DNA from: Aquibacillus sediminis
Lineage (GTDB): Bacteria; Bacillota; Bacilli; Bacillales; Amphibacillaceae
NCBI RefSeq assembly: GCF_005870085.1
Contig: NZ_SZNM01000007.1
Span: 62,001 to 126,000, forward strand
Direction of reading: 5' to 3'
Length of the DNA: 64,000 nucleotides
Shown: piece by piece, positions 28,208-37,358 of the stretch
Layout of the letters: every line of letters starts with the position of its first letter
Numbering within the stretch: position 1 is the stretch's first letter
Program-made: the position numbers and the translations under genes
Notes under the pieces: generated by a model
Databases searched by the model: none
The model's input: the letters and a program-made list of their open reading frames with translations, nothing else
What the model was told of the DNA's origin: nothing

Positions 28208-28909
28208 GTGTTTAAAAATATAAAAAACGAAAGAGTATATGAAAAAATTGTTAATCAGATATATGAATTAATTCAAGAAGGTGATTTGAAGTCAGGTGAG
28301 AGATTGCCGGCAGAAAGAGATTTGGCAAATACTTTAAGTTGTAGTCGTTCATCTTTAAGGGAAGCATTCAGGGTCCTAGAATCAAAAGGATTGATTATAT
28401 CTAAGGCTGGCGGTGGAAGGTTTGTTCAAAATGTAGATCAAAAAATCATTAATGGCGAGAATTTTAATACATTAGACTTGTTAGAAAAGTCAGCAATGGT
28501 ATATTTCATTGAAGCAAGAGAAGCATTTGAACCTCGCATAGTGGAACTTGCTTGTAAAAGAGCAAATAATCAAGATATCAGCAAAATTGAAAACGCTTTA
28601 AAAATTATGAAGGAAAAATTAAAATATCCTGATATTAAAATATCCGCAGATAATAACTTTCATGTTTCTCTAGCGGAAGCTACGCACAATTTTGTGTTTG
28701 TATCGATGATGGAAACTAACATAAATATGATTAGGGAAGTAAGAAAAAAAATTATGAAAAATCCTGATCGATATCAAGAATCTGTAAAAGAACATACGGA
28801 GATATTTGATGCTATAAAAAATAGAGATGTTTTACAAGCAGTAGAGAAGACTAACACACATTTACGGAATTTAAAAGAAAACGTTATTAAGAATTGCGAT
28901 TTAAAATAA
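28208..28909 (+). CDS. GntR-family transcriptional regulator, FadR/FCD subfamily
   Basis: A 233-residue regulator. The N-terminal winged helix reads SGERLPAERDLANTLSCSRS then LREAFRVLESKGLI. The C-terminal alpha-helical FCD ligand domain contains EAREAFEPRIVELAC and later His residues (NNFHVSLAE, EHTEIFDAI) that bind a metal and a carboxylate effector. GTG 28208 is nine bases after GGAGGT. It stands at the head of the CoA-transferase/lyase/Tct operon and probably represses it until the substrate acid, or its CoA ester, appears. Confidence 0.92.
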   Translation: MFKNIKNERVYEKIVNQIYELIQEGDLKSGERLPAERDLANTLSCSRSSLREAFRVLESKGLIISKAGGGRFVQNVDQKIINGENFNTLDLLEKSAMVYFIEAREAFEPRIVELACKRANNQDISKIENALKIMKEKLKYPDIKISADNNFHVSLAEATHNFVFVSMMETNINMIREVRKKIMKNPDRYQESVKEHTEIFDAIKNRDVLQAVEKTNTHLRNLKENVIKNCDLK

Positions 28910-28931
28910 ATGCATAGAAAGGAGAATGAAA

Positions 28932-30134
28932 TTGAATATAAAAGAGCCGCTTAGTGGTATTAGAATTATTGATTTATCAACAGTTATCGCAGCACCATTT
29001 GGAGCAACTTTGTTAGGTGACTTTGGAGCAGAAGTAATAAAAGTAGAATTACCTGGAAAGGGCGATCCTTTGAGAAGTTTAGGACCGTTTTCGGAAAAAG
29101 AACCTCTGAGGTGGTCTGGATTATCTAGGAATAAAAAATCAATAACTTTAGATTTGCACAAAGAAGAGGGGAAGGAGATTTTAAAAAAATTAGTTAGTAA
29201 ATCAGACGTGATTATTGAAAATTTTCGTACTGGTACACTAGAGAAATGGGGGTTAGGTTATGAAGAGTTAAAAAAAATAAATCCTAATTTAATTGTATCA
29301 AGGGTAACTGGTTATGGACAGACGGGACCATACTCAAACAAGGCTGGCTTTGGTACTCCAGCTACAGCATTTAGTGGCTTCACATACCTACACGGTTATC
29401 CTGATAGACCACCAATCAGTCCTTCTTTCTCTTTAACGGATTATATTACGGGGATATACGTAGCGTTTTCCACAATGATAGCTTTATATTACCGAGATGT
29501 AATAGAAGACGGGAAAGGCCAATATATAGATGTAAGTTTATATGAATCAGTTTTTAGAATGTTAGAATTCTTGGTTGCCGACTATGATCAAAATGGGTTG
29601 ATTAAAGAAAGGACTCCAGGTTTAAGCGGTCACTCGGCACCGGCAGGAACATTTGAAACACGGGATAATCATTGGGTGGTATTAGTTACAAGCTCAGATC
29701 GTACTTTTGAAAGGCTAACTCAAGCTATGGGAAGAGAAGATTTGTTAAATAATGAGAAATTTAGTACAAATTCGGTAAGGCTAAAGTATTTTGATCAAAC
29801 AAATAAAATAGTAGCCGATTGGATTAAAACAAAAAATAGAGATGAATTACAAAAATTACTTGATGATTATGGCGTTCCAATTAGTCCTATATACAGTATT
29901 GAGGATATCTTTGAGGATGAACAGTACAAACAAAGAGAAAATATAATTGAAGTTGACCACCCTAGATTGGGAAAAATAAAAATGCCTGGTATAGTTCCAA
30001 AATTTTCAGAAACTCCAGGTTCAGTGAAGCATGTAGGTCCAGACTTAGGTGAGCATAATGAAGAAGTCTTAACTTCTTTACTTGGTTATGATTGTGATGA
30101 AATTCGTAATTTCAAGAAAAATAGTGTGATTTAG
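28932..30134 (+). CDS. Class III CoA-transferase (CaiB/BaiF family)
   Basis: About 400 residues. Family landmarks are GIRIIDLSTVIAAPFGATLL near residue 11, ADYGAEVIKVE-like GDFGAEVIKVELPGKGDPLR near 33, and NKKSITLDLHKEEGKEIL. The catalytic Asp of the family is expected in the SLYESVFRMLEF region, but I cannot assign it with certainty. TTG 28932 is seven bases after AAGGAG, while the ATG at 28926 is too close. It transfers CoA to a carboxylic acid, activating the compound imported by the Tct system for cleavage by the lyase encoded next. Confidence 0.92.
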   Translation: MNIKEPLSGIRIIDLSTVIAAPFGATLLGDFGAEVIKVELPGKGDPLRSLGPFSEKEPLRWSGLSRNKKSITLDLHKEEGKEILKKLVSKSDVIIENFRTGTLEKWGLGYEELKKINPNLIVSRVTGYGQTGPYSNKAGFGTPATAFSGFTYLHGYPDRPPISPSFSLTDYITGIYVAFSTMIALYYRDVIEDGKGQYIDVSLYESVFRMLEFLVADYDQNGLIKERTPGLSGHSAPAGTFETRDNHWVVLVTSSDRTFERLTQAMGREDLLNNEKFSTNSVRLKYFDQTNKIVADWIKTKNRDELQKLLDDYGVPISPIYSIEDIFEDEQYKQRENIIEVDHPRLGKIKMPGIVPKFSETPGSVKHVGPDLGEHNEEVLTSLLGYDCDEIRNFKKNSVI

Positions 30135-30150
30135 GAGTTGAATATTTATA

Positions 30151-31098
30151 ATGACTCAAACAGATGAAGTTGTAATTACAGAAGTATGTCCAAGGGATGG
30201 GTTTCAAAGTCTACCAGAGTTTATAGGCACTGAGGAGAAATTAAATATCATTAATGGTTTGATAGGTTGCGGTTTTAAGCAAATGGAAGTTAGTTCATTT
30301 GTACATCCAAAGGCAATACCGCAATTAAAAGATGCTGAGGAAGTATTTAACAAGATGAAAAAAAATAATAATGTCTCTTTACGTGCGTTAGTTCCTAATT
30401 TAAAAGGGTTAGAACGAGCAATTAATTCAAACGTCGATAAAGTAAAGTTAATGTTATCTGCAACGGATTCACATAGTTTAAGTAACGCTAATTGTCGCAC
30501 TATAGAAGGACTGGAAAATTTTAAACCAATCTTAAACAGAGCATTAAATAGTAGTGTGAAAATAACAGGATCTATATCTGTTGCATTTGGTTGTCCTTAC
30601 GAGGGAAAGGTATCACTTGATAGATTGTTATTTATCTGTGAGAAATATGGAGAACTAGGTGTGAAAGAAATTTCATTAGCAGATACAGCAGGAATGGCTA
30701 ATCCAGTTTTAACTAAAAAAGTAATTCGAGAATTAACACGAAGATTTAATGATTTTAAATTCACTTTACATTTGCATAATACTAGGGGAATGGCATTTGC
30801 AAATGCTGTTGCGGCCTATGAACAAGGTGTTCGAGAGTTTGACAGTTCGGCTGGAGGGTTAGGAGGATGTCCATATTCCCCCAATGCAAGTGGGAATATC
30901 TCATCAGAAGATTTGGTTCACGGATTTGAAGAAATGGGGATTAATACAGGAATTTCTTTAAATAAATTAATTGAAGTGAGCAAATATATTGAAAGTAAAT
31001 TTAGCCAGCACACTGACAGTTTTATTTTAAAAGCAGGTACGAACTCAGATTTACATCTATCTCCTAGGGGTCAAAACAAAATTGGTAATAGGTATTAG
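30151..31098 (+). CDS. Hydroxymethylglutaryl-CoA lyase-like enzyme
   Basis: A 315-residue HMGL/DRE-TIM barrel enzyme. The N-terminal EVCPRDGFQSLPEF has the catalytic Arg-Asp pair. EVSSFVHPKAIPQLKDAEEV is the classic HMG-CoA lyase segment, LHLHNTRGMAFANAVAAYEQ carries the metal-binding His pair, and GLGGCPYSPNASGN holds the active-site Cys. It cleaves HMG-CoA to acetoacetate and acetyl-CoA, or a related branched 3-hydroxyacyl-CoA such as citramalyl-CoA. Following a CoA-transferase, it should act on the CoA ester that the transferase makes. Confidence 0.92.
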   Translation: MTQTDEVVITEVCPRDGFQSLPEFIGTEEKLNIINGLIGCGFKQMEVSSFVHPKAIPQLKDAEEVFNKMKKNNNVSLRALVPNLKGLERAINSNVDKVKLMLSATDSHSLSNANCRTIEGLENFKPILNRALNSSVKITGSISVAFGCPYEGKVSLDRLLFICEKYGELGVKEISLADTAGMANPVLTKKVIRELTRRFNDFKFTLHLHNTRGMAFANAVAAYEQGVREFDSSAGGLGGCPYSPNASGNISSEDLVHGFEEMGINTGISLNKLIEVSKYIESKFSQHTDSFILKAGTNSDLHLSPRGQNKIGNRY

Positions 31099-31196
31099 TT
31101 TGCTTTAAATTTTTCGGAATATTATAAATAGTATCAAATTGAATGTTACGCAGGGATATGTAAATATAGTACTTTACATTAGGGGGGATAAAGGCT

Positions 31197-31256
31197 ATGA
31201 AAAATCAAAATGTAAGCGCTGTAATGATGTTCTTTGAAGGGGGGGGTTATGAATGA
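31197..31256 (+). CDS. 19-codon leader ORF overlapping the aldolase start
   Basis: ATG at 31197 follows AGGGGGG and encodes MKNQNVSAVMMFFEGGGYE. Its TGA overlaps the ATG of the RraA-type gene by four bases (ATGA), so ribosomes finishing the leader could restart on the aldolase. A run of eight G at 31239-31246 inside the leader doubles as the aldolase ribosome site. Function as a coupling peptide is inferred. Confidence 0.45.
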   Translation: MKNQNVSAVMMFFEGGGYE

Positions 31257-31918
31257 ATAAATTACCGAATTTATTACCAAATGATGTGATAAGCAGGGCA
31301 AAGGAGCTCAGTAGTACATTGTTGGCAGATGCCCTTAATGGTACAACTACAATGGATTATAACATTAAGCCAGTGAAAAGTGGCATGAGTTTTGTGGGGA
31401 CAGCATTGACTGTAGATGTCGCCCCTGGAGATAATCTTTTTTTACACCATGCAATTTATTCAGGTGAAAGCGGTTATGTCATTGTTTGTGATGGTAAAAG
31501 TCATACAGATCGTGCTTATTTAGGCGAATTAATGGCACACTCTGCTCATGCAATTGGTTTAGATGGAATAGTAATAGATGGATTAGTTCGAGATAGAAAT
31601 GAGTTATCTGCACTAGATTTTCCAATCTTTGCAAAGGGGTTTATTTCAAGTGGACCTTTCAAAAATGGGCCTGGGAAGTTTAATGTTCCTGTAAAATGTG
31701 GTGATGTTCAAGTAATACCAGGTGACTTAGTTGTTGGTGATGATGATGGGGTTACTGTAGTACCTAAAGATCAAATTGATTTAGCCTTAGTTAAAGCGGA
31801 AAGCAAATTGAAATATGAAATAGAACGTATCAATTCAATTAATGAATATAAAAGTGGAAAAAGTGCTGATTTAAAAAAACCATCATGGCTAGATGAAAAA
31901 ATTGATCAATATATTTAA
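31253..31918 (+). CDS. RraA-like / HMG aldolase family protein, second paralog
   Basis: A 221-residue RraA-family protein with LGELMAHSAHAIGLDGIVID then GLVRDRNE, the Arg-Asp motif of class II pyruvate aldolases, and GDLVVGDDDGVTVVPKDQ. Compared with the paralog at 10447 it has a longer C-terminal tail. It probably cleaves a 4-hydroxy-2-oxo acid to pyruvate and another keto acid, or decarboxylates oxaloacetate. It is in the operon with the CoA-transferase, lyase and Tct transporter, so a branched hydroxy-dicarboxylate is the likely substrate class. Confidence 0.83.
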   Translation: MNKLPNLLPNDVISRAKELSSTLLADALNGTTTMDYNIKPVKSGMSFVGTALTVDVAPGDNLFLHHAIYSGESGYVIVCDGKSHTDRAYLGELMAHSAHAIGLDGIVIDGLVRDRNELSALDFPIFAKGFISSGPFKNGPGKFNVPVKCGDVQVIPGDLVVGDDDGVTVVPKDQIDLALVKAESKLKYEIERINSINEYKSGKSADLKKPSWLDEKIDQYI

Positions 31919-31961
31919 TAAACGACAGAGAAATAAAATTCGAAAGTAGATAGGTGATTTT

Positions 31962-32831
31962 ATGAAAAGGATCGGTTTTATTGGATTTGGAGAAGTCGGA
32001 TATGAAATGTCAAAAGGTTTTAAAGAGGAAGGAAATATTCAAGTAATAGCATTTGACCCATTATATAAAGAATCTTTTATACAAAATCGTGCGAAAGAAG
32101 TGGACGTTACATTAGTAGATCAACCAAAGAATGTAATAAAAAAAGTTGACATGGTCATTGTTGCAGTTCCTGCTAACAAAACGTGGAATGTTTGGGAGGG
32201 TTTAAAAGAATATCTGAAATCAAATGTTTTATATGTAGACGTGACGACAGCTGATGCCACTACAAAACAAAAGATTTCCAAAGAAGTAGTAGGTGAAGAC
32301 AAAAAGTTTATAGATGCGGCCTTAATGGGGCCACTTCCAATATATAAACATAAAGTCCCAATCATTGCCAGTGGTAGAGGAGTAGGCGCTTTTGTGGATC
32401 AAATGGGAGAATTCAACATGAATATTGAAAAAATAAGTGATGAAGTTGGTGATGCCACAAATATCAAATTTGTTAGAAGTATCTTTATGAAAGGTATGGC
32501 ATCTCTACTGTATGAAGTTTTAGATATTGCTGATCATCTAAACGTTGGAGATAATGTGATACATTCTATATCTGAAACGCTTGATAGTAGATCGTTTGAA
32601 CAAACGGTAACGAGGTTAGTCTCTGGAACTGCAATTCATTCTGAAAGAAGGATGAAAGAAATGGAAAATGTCATCAATCTTATAACTACGAATAATAAGC
32701 ATGCCCATATGTCAAAGGCAACTTTAGATAAGTTAAGATGGATCTCCAAATTAGGTTTGAAAAAGCATTTTAATAGTAAAGCGCCAGATGATTGGAAGCT
32801 CGTGTTTAATAAAATAAATGAGGAGAGATGA
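31962..32831 (+). CDS. 6-phosphogluconate dehydrogenase-like NAD(P)-binding protein with DUF1932 domain
   Basis: A 289-residue beta-hydroxyacid dehydrogenase relative. The Rossmann motif is at the N-terminus (IGFIGFGEVGYEMSKGF), followed by DVTTADATTKQKI and FIDAALMGPLPIYKHKVPII, where the family's substrate loop lies. The C-terminal helical part with FVRSIFMKGMASLLYEVLD matches DUF1932, as in several uncharacterised catabolic dehydrogenases; its Lys is the candidate catalytic residue. AGGTGA precedes ATG 31962. It probably oxidises a hydroxy acid to a keto acid within this pathway. Its stop overlaps the region before the tctC start. Confidence 0.85.
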   Translation: MKRIGFIGFGEVGYEMSKGFKEEGNIQVIAFDPLYKESFIQNRAKEVDVTLVDQPKNVIKKVDMVIVAVPANKTWNVWEGLKEYLKSNVLYVDVTTADATTKQKISKEVVGEDKKFIDAALMGPLPIYKHKVPIIASGRGVGAFVDQMGEFNMNIEKISDEVGDATNIKFVRSIFMKGMASLLYEVLDIADHLNVGDNVIHSISETLDSRSFEQTVTRLVSGTAIHSERRMKEMENVINLITTNNKHAHMSKATLDKLRWISKLGLKKHFNSKAPDDWKLVFNKINEER

Positions 32832-32833
32832 AA

Positions 32834-33793
32834 ATGAAAAAAATAGGTATGAAGTCTATTGTTACTGCTTTTATAATGTCTATTATATTAGCGGGGTGTG
32901 GTGGTTCCTCAGGTGATAGTGCATCAAATTATCCAGAAGAATCAGTTAAGATAATTGTTCCGTTCGCTGCTGGAGGTGGAGCTACAACAACAGCTAGGAC
33001 CATTTCAGAATATGCGGAAGATCATGTCGGTGAATCTTTAGTAATAGAAAATAGAGAAGGTGGTGGAGGTTCTGCTGGTCAACAGTATGTAGCTTCTGCT
33101 GATAATGATGGATATACATTACTTTTAATTACTGGTTCAGCAGTTACAAACCCTATTTTTAATAAAACTTCGTTCACATATGAAGATTTTGAACCAGTTA
33201 TTCAACTAGTTAGTGATGTTTCATATCTATATGTAAATGCAGATGCACCATATGATGATCTTGAATCATTTGCTGAGTATGCAAAAGATAATCCAGGCGA
33301 AGTTACAATATCGACATCAGGAGCACAAGCATCTGACCATTATGCAGCCCTAGAAATAATAGAAGAACTAGGTCTGGATGCTGAAGCAATTCCTTATGAT
33401 GGTGAATCGCAAGCAATTGCATCCACCTCAGGAGGTCATGATGAAGCTACAATTGGTAACTTTGCAGCTGCTGAAGGTCAAGTTCAATCTGGTAACCTCA
33501 AGCCGTTGGTTGTGTTAGGAGATGAACAAACAGATGTTTATCCAGATGTGCCAACTTCAATTGAAGAAGGTTTAGAAGTAACGGAGGCTTCTTGGAGAGG
33601 GATCGCAGCACCAAAAGGAACTCCAAGTGAAATTATAGAACATCTTCATGAAGCGTTTAAAAAAGGTTTTGATGATGAGGATTATCAAAATCAAATGAGT
33701 GATTTAGGTATGGATACTGAATATAAAGGTCCTGAAGATTTTCAAGATAGAGTAGTAGAGTACTATGAAAGAATGAGTCAAGCAACAGAATAA
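32834..33793 (+). CDS. tctC: Tripartite tricarboxylate transporter binding lipoprotein, TctC/BugD family
   Basis: About 319 residues with a signal peptide and lipobox IILAGCG. Family landmarks are IIVPFAAGGGATTTAR near residue 38 and NREGGGGSAGQQYVASADND near 74, which line the ligand cleft. GAGGAG lies eight bases before ATG 32834; the ATG at 32828 is too close to it. It captures a di- or tricarboxylate for the TctA/TctB membrane complex encoded next. A stable hairpin follows the stop, as is seen after other binding-protein genes in the window. Confidence 0.93.
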   Translation: MKKIGMKSIVTAFIMSIILAGCGGSSGDSASNYPEESVKIIVPFAAGGGATTTARTISEYAEDHVGESLVIENREGGGGSAGQQYVASADNDGYTLLLITGSAVTNPIFNKTSFTYEDFEPVIQLVSDVSYLYVNADAPYDDLESFAEYAKDNPGEVTISTSGAQASDHYAALEIIEELGLDAEAIPYDGESQAIASTSGGHDEATIGNFAAAEGQVQSGNLKPLVVLGDEQTDVYPDVPTSIEEGLEVTEASWRGIAAPKGTPSEIIEHLHEAFKKGFDDEDYQNQMSDLGMDTEYKGPEDFQDRVVEYYERMSQATE

Positions 33794-33803
33794 TTGGGAT
33801 GTT

Positions 33804-33834
33804 GTGGTCCCTCCTTATAATGTTGAGGGACCAC
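33804..33834 (+). terminator. Intercistronic hairpin after tctC
   Basis: GTGGTCCCTC and GAGGGACCAC form a perfect 10-bp stem with an 11-base loop. No T run follows. Its position between tctC and tctB suggests mRNA stabilisation or partial termination to raise receptor levels. Confidence 0.65.
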
Positions 33835-33869
33835 ATATAAAATTTATTTATAGTAGGAGGAGGTTTAGT

Positions 33870-34325
33870 ATGTTAAGGGTTAATTACATTTTTGCTATTA
33901 CTATGAGCTTATTAGCATTATTTTTCTACGTATTAAGCTTAAGTTATACAGAAGATGCAGCCCAATGGCCCCAGTTCTTTGTGGTTATTCTAGTTCTATT
34001 ATGTATAGCACTTATTGTAGATTCACATAAAAATCCTAATCGAGAGAAAAGTGAGGCGAGTGAATCAAACCAGGATATGGGTAAGACTAGTTATGTCGTC
34101 TATACCATTGTTGGTTCTATACTGTATTTAATAATATTAGAGTTTTTTGGCTTCTTATTGTTAACCCCAATATTTTTAATAGTGCTTTTTAAATTAATTG
34201 GTTATAAATCTAATAAACTTATTTTATTTATTGCATTTGGTGTAACTATATCCGTAATTCTTATTTTTCAATATATGCTTAACATACCAATACCCCAAGG
34301 CATATTAGAAGAGATTTTTATTTAA
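33870..34325 (+). CDS. tctB: Tripartite tricarboxylate transporter small membrane subunit, TctB family
   Basis: About 151 residues, four hydrophobic helices, typical TctB (DUF1468) size. ATG 33870 follows AGGAGGAGG six bases upstream; an in-frame upstream extension would run through the hairpin and is not credible. The segment EDAAQWPQFFVVILVLLCIA is the characteristic first periplasmic-to-membrane turn (PRFFP-like in relatives). It works with TctA and TctC and is weakly conserved, as usual. Confidence 0.9.
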   Translation: MLRVNYIFAITMSLLALFFYVLSLSYTEDAAQWPQFFVVILVLLCIALIVDSHKNPNREKSEASESNQDMGKTSYVVYTIVGSILYLIILEFFGFLLLTPIFLIVLFKLIGYKSNKLILFIAFGVTISVILIFQYMLNIPIPQGILEEIFI

Positions 34326-34337
34326 GGAGGTATGACA

Positions 34338-35831
34338 ATGCAAATGTGGTTCGAAGCGATAGTGAATGTGTTTTCCTTTTCTATATTAATTACTATCCTA
34401 TTTGGAACAATATTTGGTATATTAATGGGTTCATTACCAGGTCTTAGTTCAACAATGGCAGTAGCGATTATTATTCCATTTACGTTTTCAATGGAACCAG
34501 CTGCTGGAATTATATTGCTTAGTTCCATTTATTGTGCCTCAGTTTTTGGGGGGTCAATTTCAGCTATCCTATTAAATACACCAGGTACACCAGCTGGCGC
34601 AGCAACAGTGATTGATGGATATGAATTAACAAAACAAGGAAAAAGTGGTAAAGCCCTTGGTATCTCAGCAGTTGCTTCAGGATTAGGAGGGGTTATTAGT
34701 GCAATAATTTTATCCTTTACTGCTCCGATACTTGCAGAGCAAGCTTTACGATTTGGGGCTCCAGAGTATTTTGCATTGGCCATCTTTGGGATTTCGGTTG
34801 TCTCGAGTTTAGGTGGTATAAATCCTATAAAGGGTTTAATCGCTGGTACGTTCGGCATATTAATAGCAACCGTAGGAATGGACCCGATCGATGGTTATCC
34901 AAGATTTACTTTTGGGTCTCCATTCTTGGCAACGGGATTCTCATTAATTCCTGTTCTAATCGGACTATTTTCAGCTTCTCAAGCTTTCCATTTAATTAAG
35001 AAGTCTGAAAAAGGAAAAGAAACAAAAGATTCAGAGGACGTTAAAGGTCAAGTGTTACCATCTATTAAAGAAGTTACTAAGATCTTACCTAATATATTTA
35101 GGTCTTCTATCATAGGTACCTTTATCGGTATTATACCTGGAATTGGTGGAGATCCAGCAGCTTTTATCTCATACAATGAAGCCAAGCGCTGGTCGAAGCA
35201 TCCTGAACGATTTGGTAAAGGGGAACTAGGTGGTGTAGCTGCACCTGAAGCCGCTAATAATGCAGTTACTGGTGGTGCTTTGATCCCTTTATTAACTTTA
35301 GGGATACCAGGTAATACTGTGACAGCCATACTAATAGGTGGCCTTTTAATTCACGGTTTACGTCCAGGGCCAATGTTATTCCAAGAACATGGAGATGTGG
35401 TTTATTCATTATTCTTTAGTTTGATTATTACTAATTTGCTATTTTTAATCATTGGTGTTTCTTGTGCCAAGTATTTTTCAACAATTTTAAAAGTACCTGC
35501 CCAAATAATGGGACCCATTATATTAATACTAAGCATAGTTGGCTCCTTTGCTATTCATAATGACTATTTTGATATATGGGTTATGTTGGCTTTTGGCATA
35601 ATTGGCTATATCTTCAAATTGATAAATGTACCTGTAACCCCAATAGTTTTAGCAATAATTTTAGCTCCTATTGCGGAGCAAAGCTTAAGACAGTCTCTAC
35701 TTCAAGGAGATAATTTCGCCTACATTATCACACGACCAATTGCATTCGTCTTTCTTCTATTAGCTGTCATTACGTTCTTCACACCATTTGTAAGAGACTA
35801 TTTAAGAAATAGAAAAATTAAATCATCCTAA
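34338..35831 (+). CDS. tctA: Tripartite tricarboxylate transporter large permease, TctA family
   Basis: About 497 residues, roughly twelve helices. It carries the TctA signatures GSLPGLSSTMAVAIIIPFTF near residue 33 and the repeated second-half equivalent GIIPGIGGDPAAFISYNEA near 270, plus PGTPAGAATVIDG and GIPGNTVTAILIGGLLIHG. AAGGAGG is seven bases before ATG 34338. It forms the transport path of the secondary importer. Confidence 0.95.
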   Translation: MQMWFEAIVNVFSFSILITILFGTIFGILMGSLPGLSSTMAVAIIIPFTFSMEPAAGIILLSSIYCASVFGGSISAILLNTPGTPAGAATVIDGYELTKQGKSGKALGISAVASGLGGVISAIILSFTAPILAEQALRFGAPEYFALAIFGISVVSSLGGINPIKGLIAGTFGILIATVGMDPIDGYPRFTFGSPFLATGFSLIPVLIGLFSASQAFHLIKKSEKGKETKDSEDVKGQVLPSIKEVTKILPNIFRSSIIGTFIGIIPGIGGDPAAFISYNEAKRWSKHPERFGKGELGGVAAPEAANNAVTGGALIPLLTLGIPGNTVTAILIGGLLIHGLRPGPMLFQEHGDVVYSLFFSLIITNLLFLIIGVSCAKYFSTILKVPAQIMGPIILILSIVGSFAIHNDYFDIWVMLAFGIIGYIFKLINVPVTPIVLAIILAPIAEQSLRQSLLQGDNFAYIITRPIAFVFLLLAVITFFTPFVRDYLRNRKIKSS

Positions 35832-35852
35832 ACAAGGAATGGAGGAAAAATT

Positions 35853-36881
35853 ATGAATGAAGTAGAGGTTAATATTAATGAAATATATAACCTTTCAAAA
35901 AATATATTAGTTTCTTATGGAATAACAGAAGAGGAAGCAAAGGCAACAGTTAATTCTTTATTGGATGCTGAATTGAGTGGAGTAAGTTCGCATGGCTTAA
36001 TGCGGCTTAAATCGTACGCCCAACGAATTGAGGCTGGAGTTATTAATGTGAAACCTGATATCAGGATTGATAAAGATCTTGACTCCGTATTACTTATCGA
36101 TGGGGACAATGGTCTAGGTCAGGTGGTGGCTCATAAAACATTAAAGATCTGTTTTGATAAACTAGAAAATAATAGTTCAGTTACAGCTGTGGTAAAGAAT
36201 AGCAATCACTTCGGAACTACTGCATTTTATAGCAAACAAGTAGCAGACAAAGGTTATTTGTCTATCATTTCATCAAATGCGGGCCCCACCATGGCTCCAT
36301 GGGGGGGATATGAGCCTTTATTAGGTACGAATCCATTGGGTGCTTCATTTCCTGCTGAAAATTCAAATTTTGTTTTAGATATAGCTTCTAGTGCTTCCGC
36401 AAAAGGAAAAATACGAGCAATTAAAAATAAAGGAGAATCCATTCCAAAGGGATGGGCTTTAGATCATCAAGGATATGATACAGAAGATCCAGAGCAAGCA
36501 ATCAATGGAACTATGCTACCAATTGGAAATCACAAAGGATATGGTCTATCAATGATGATTGATTCTTTATGTGCTGGTTTATCAGGTGCCTCTTTGAGTT
36601 ATGAAACAGTATCGGTAGGTAGTGCTAAAAGGAACGCCAATATTGGACACTTCTTCTATATAATAAATATTGATGATTTAATACCTTTAGATAATTTTCA
36701 AACTAGAATGGGAGATTGGTTCCAAAATCTTAAAAATTCAAAGACACGGGAAGGGTTTGAGGAAATTTATATCCCAGGGGAGATTGAGGATAATAGAAAA
36801 AAAAATGTCAAAGACATCATTTGTTTAGATGAAATTGTGTATGAAGGTATATTAAATTTAGCAACACAAAGACAAGTATGA
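35853..36881 (+). CDS. Malate/L-lactate/sulfolactate dehydrogenase family (Ldh_2) oxidoreductase
   Basis: A 342-residue NAD(P)-dependent 2-hydroxyacid dehydrogenase of the MDH2/YlbC fold, unrelated to classical lactate dehydrogenase. The family motifs are SSHGLMRLKSYAQRIEAG near residue 46, NSNHFGTTAFYSKQ with the catalytic His near 115, SNAGPTMAPWGG, LGTNPLGASFPA and GNHKGYGLSMMIDSL near 225. ATG 35853 follows GGAGG. It likely oxidises a hydroxy-diacid from this pathway to the keto acid used by the aldolase. Its stop overlaps the next ORF by four bases. Confidence 0.93.
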   Translation: MNEVEVNINEIYNLSKNILVSYGITEEEAKATVNSLLDAELSGVSSHGLMRLKSYAQRIEAGVINVKPDIRIDKDLDSVLLIDGDNGLGQVVAHKTLKICFDKLENNSSVTAVVKNSNHFGTTAFYSKQVADKGYLSIISSNAGPTMAPWGGYEPLLGTNPLGASFPAENSNFVLDIASSASAKGKIRAIKNKGESIPKGWALDHQGYDTEDPEQAINGTMLPIGNHKGYGLSMMIDSLCAGLSGASLSYETVSVGSAKRNANIGHFFYIINIDDLIPLDNFQTRMGDWFQNLKNSKTREGFEEIYIPGEIEDNRKKNVKDIICLDEIVYEGILNLATQRQV

Positions 36882-37330
36882 GTAACTCGATAGGAGGTTA
36901 TATTATTTTTGCAAAATTCAAAACTAATAATAGTACAAGAGATAATCTTGAAAAGATGAGAATGTTATTTGATGAATCAGTAGATAAAGGGCAATCCTTA
37001 AAACAATTTATTCAGTTATTAATAGTTACATTTAATAAAGGAGAGAATGGTTTAATCGTTAAGTATCTACGTGAAACTATTCCACAAGGTCAATTATCTA
37101 AGATCGAAGAATATATTGATTTTTACAACGAACAGTGTGTGATCGATCATGAGTTGGAACAAAGTCTATCATATGAATATAGAGCTTTTTTGGAAAAAAA
37201 ATTTCCCGGAGAAAAAAAAAGGTCTTCCAATGAATACCAGCATTATTTTCTGCTATTTTGTTTGAATTATGTCTTTGTGGCATATAGCAACCGTAAATAC
37301 AGAAAGACATTAAAGATTAAATTAAAATAG
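36878..37330 (+). CDS. Hypothetical protein, 150 aa
   Basis: The ATG overlaps the stop of the dehydrogenase gene (ATGA), and coupled translation would explain the poor ribosome site. The protein is soluble and charged, mostly helical by composition, with a C-terminal hydrophobic-aromatic stretch (QHYFLLFCLNYVFVAY) and a basic tail. I do not recognise a family. It is in an operon position before the MFS gene and of normal coding character, so it is probably real; its function is unknown. Confidence 0.6.
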   Translation: MSNSIGGYIIFAKFKTNNSTRDNLEKMRMLFDESVDKGQSLKQFIQLLIVTFNKGENGLIVKYLRETIPQGQLSKIEEYIDFYNEQCVIDHELEQSLSYEYRAFLEKKFPGEKKRSSNEYQHYFLLFCLNYVFVAYSNRKYRKTLKIKLK

Positions 37331-37358
37331 ATACATTTAGAAGGATGGGGTGAGTGTG

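Noticed and set aside
34529-34858. 109-codon minus-strand frame inside tctA
   Set aside because: Antisense to conserved TctA motifs, Pro/Ala-rich composition of an antisense translation, no ribosome site.
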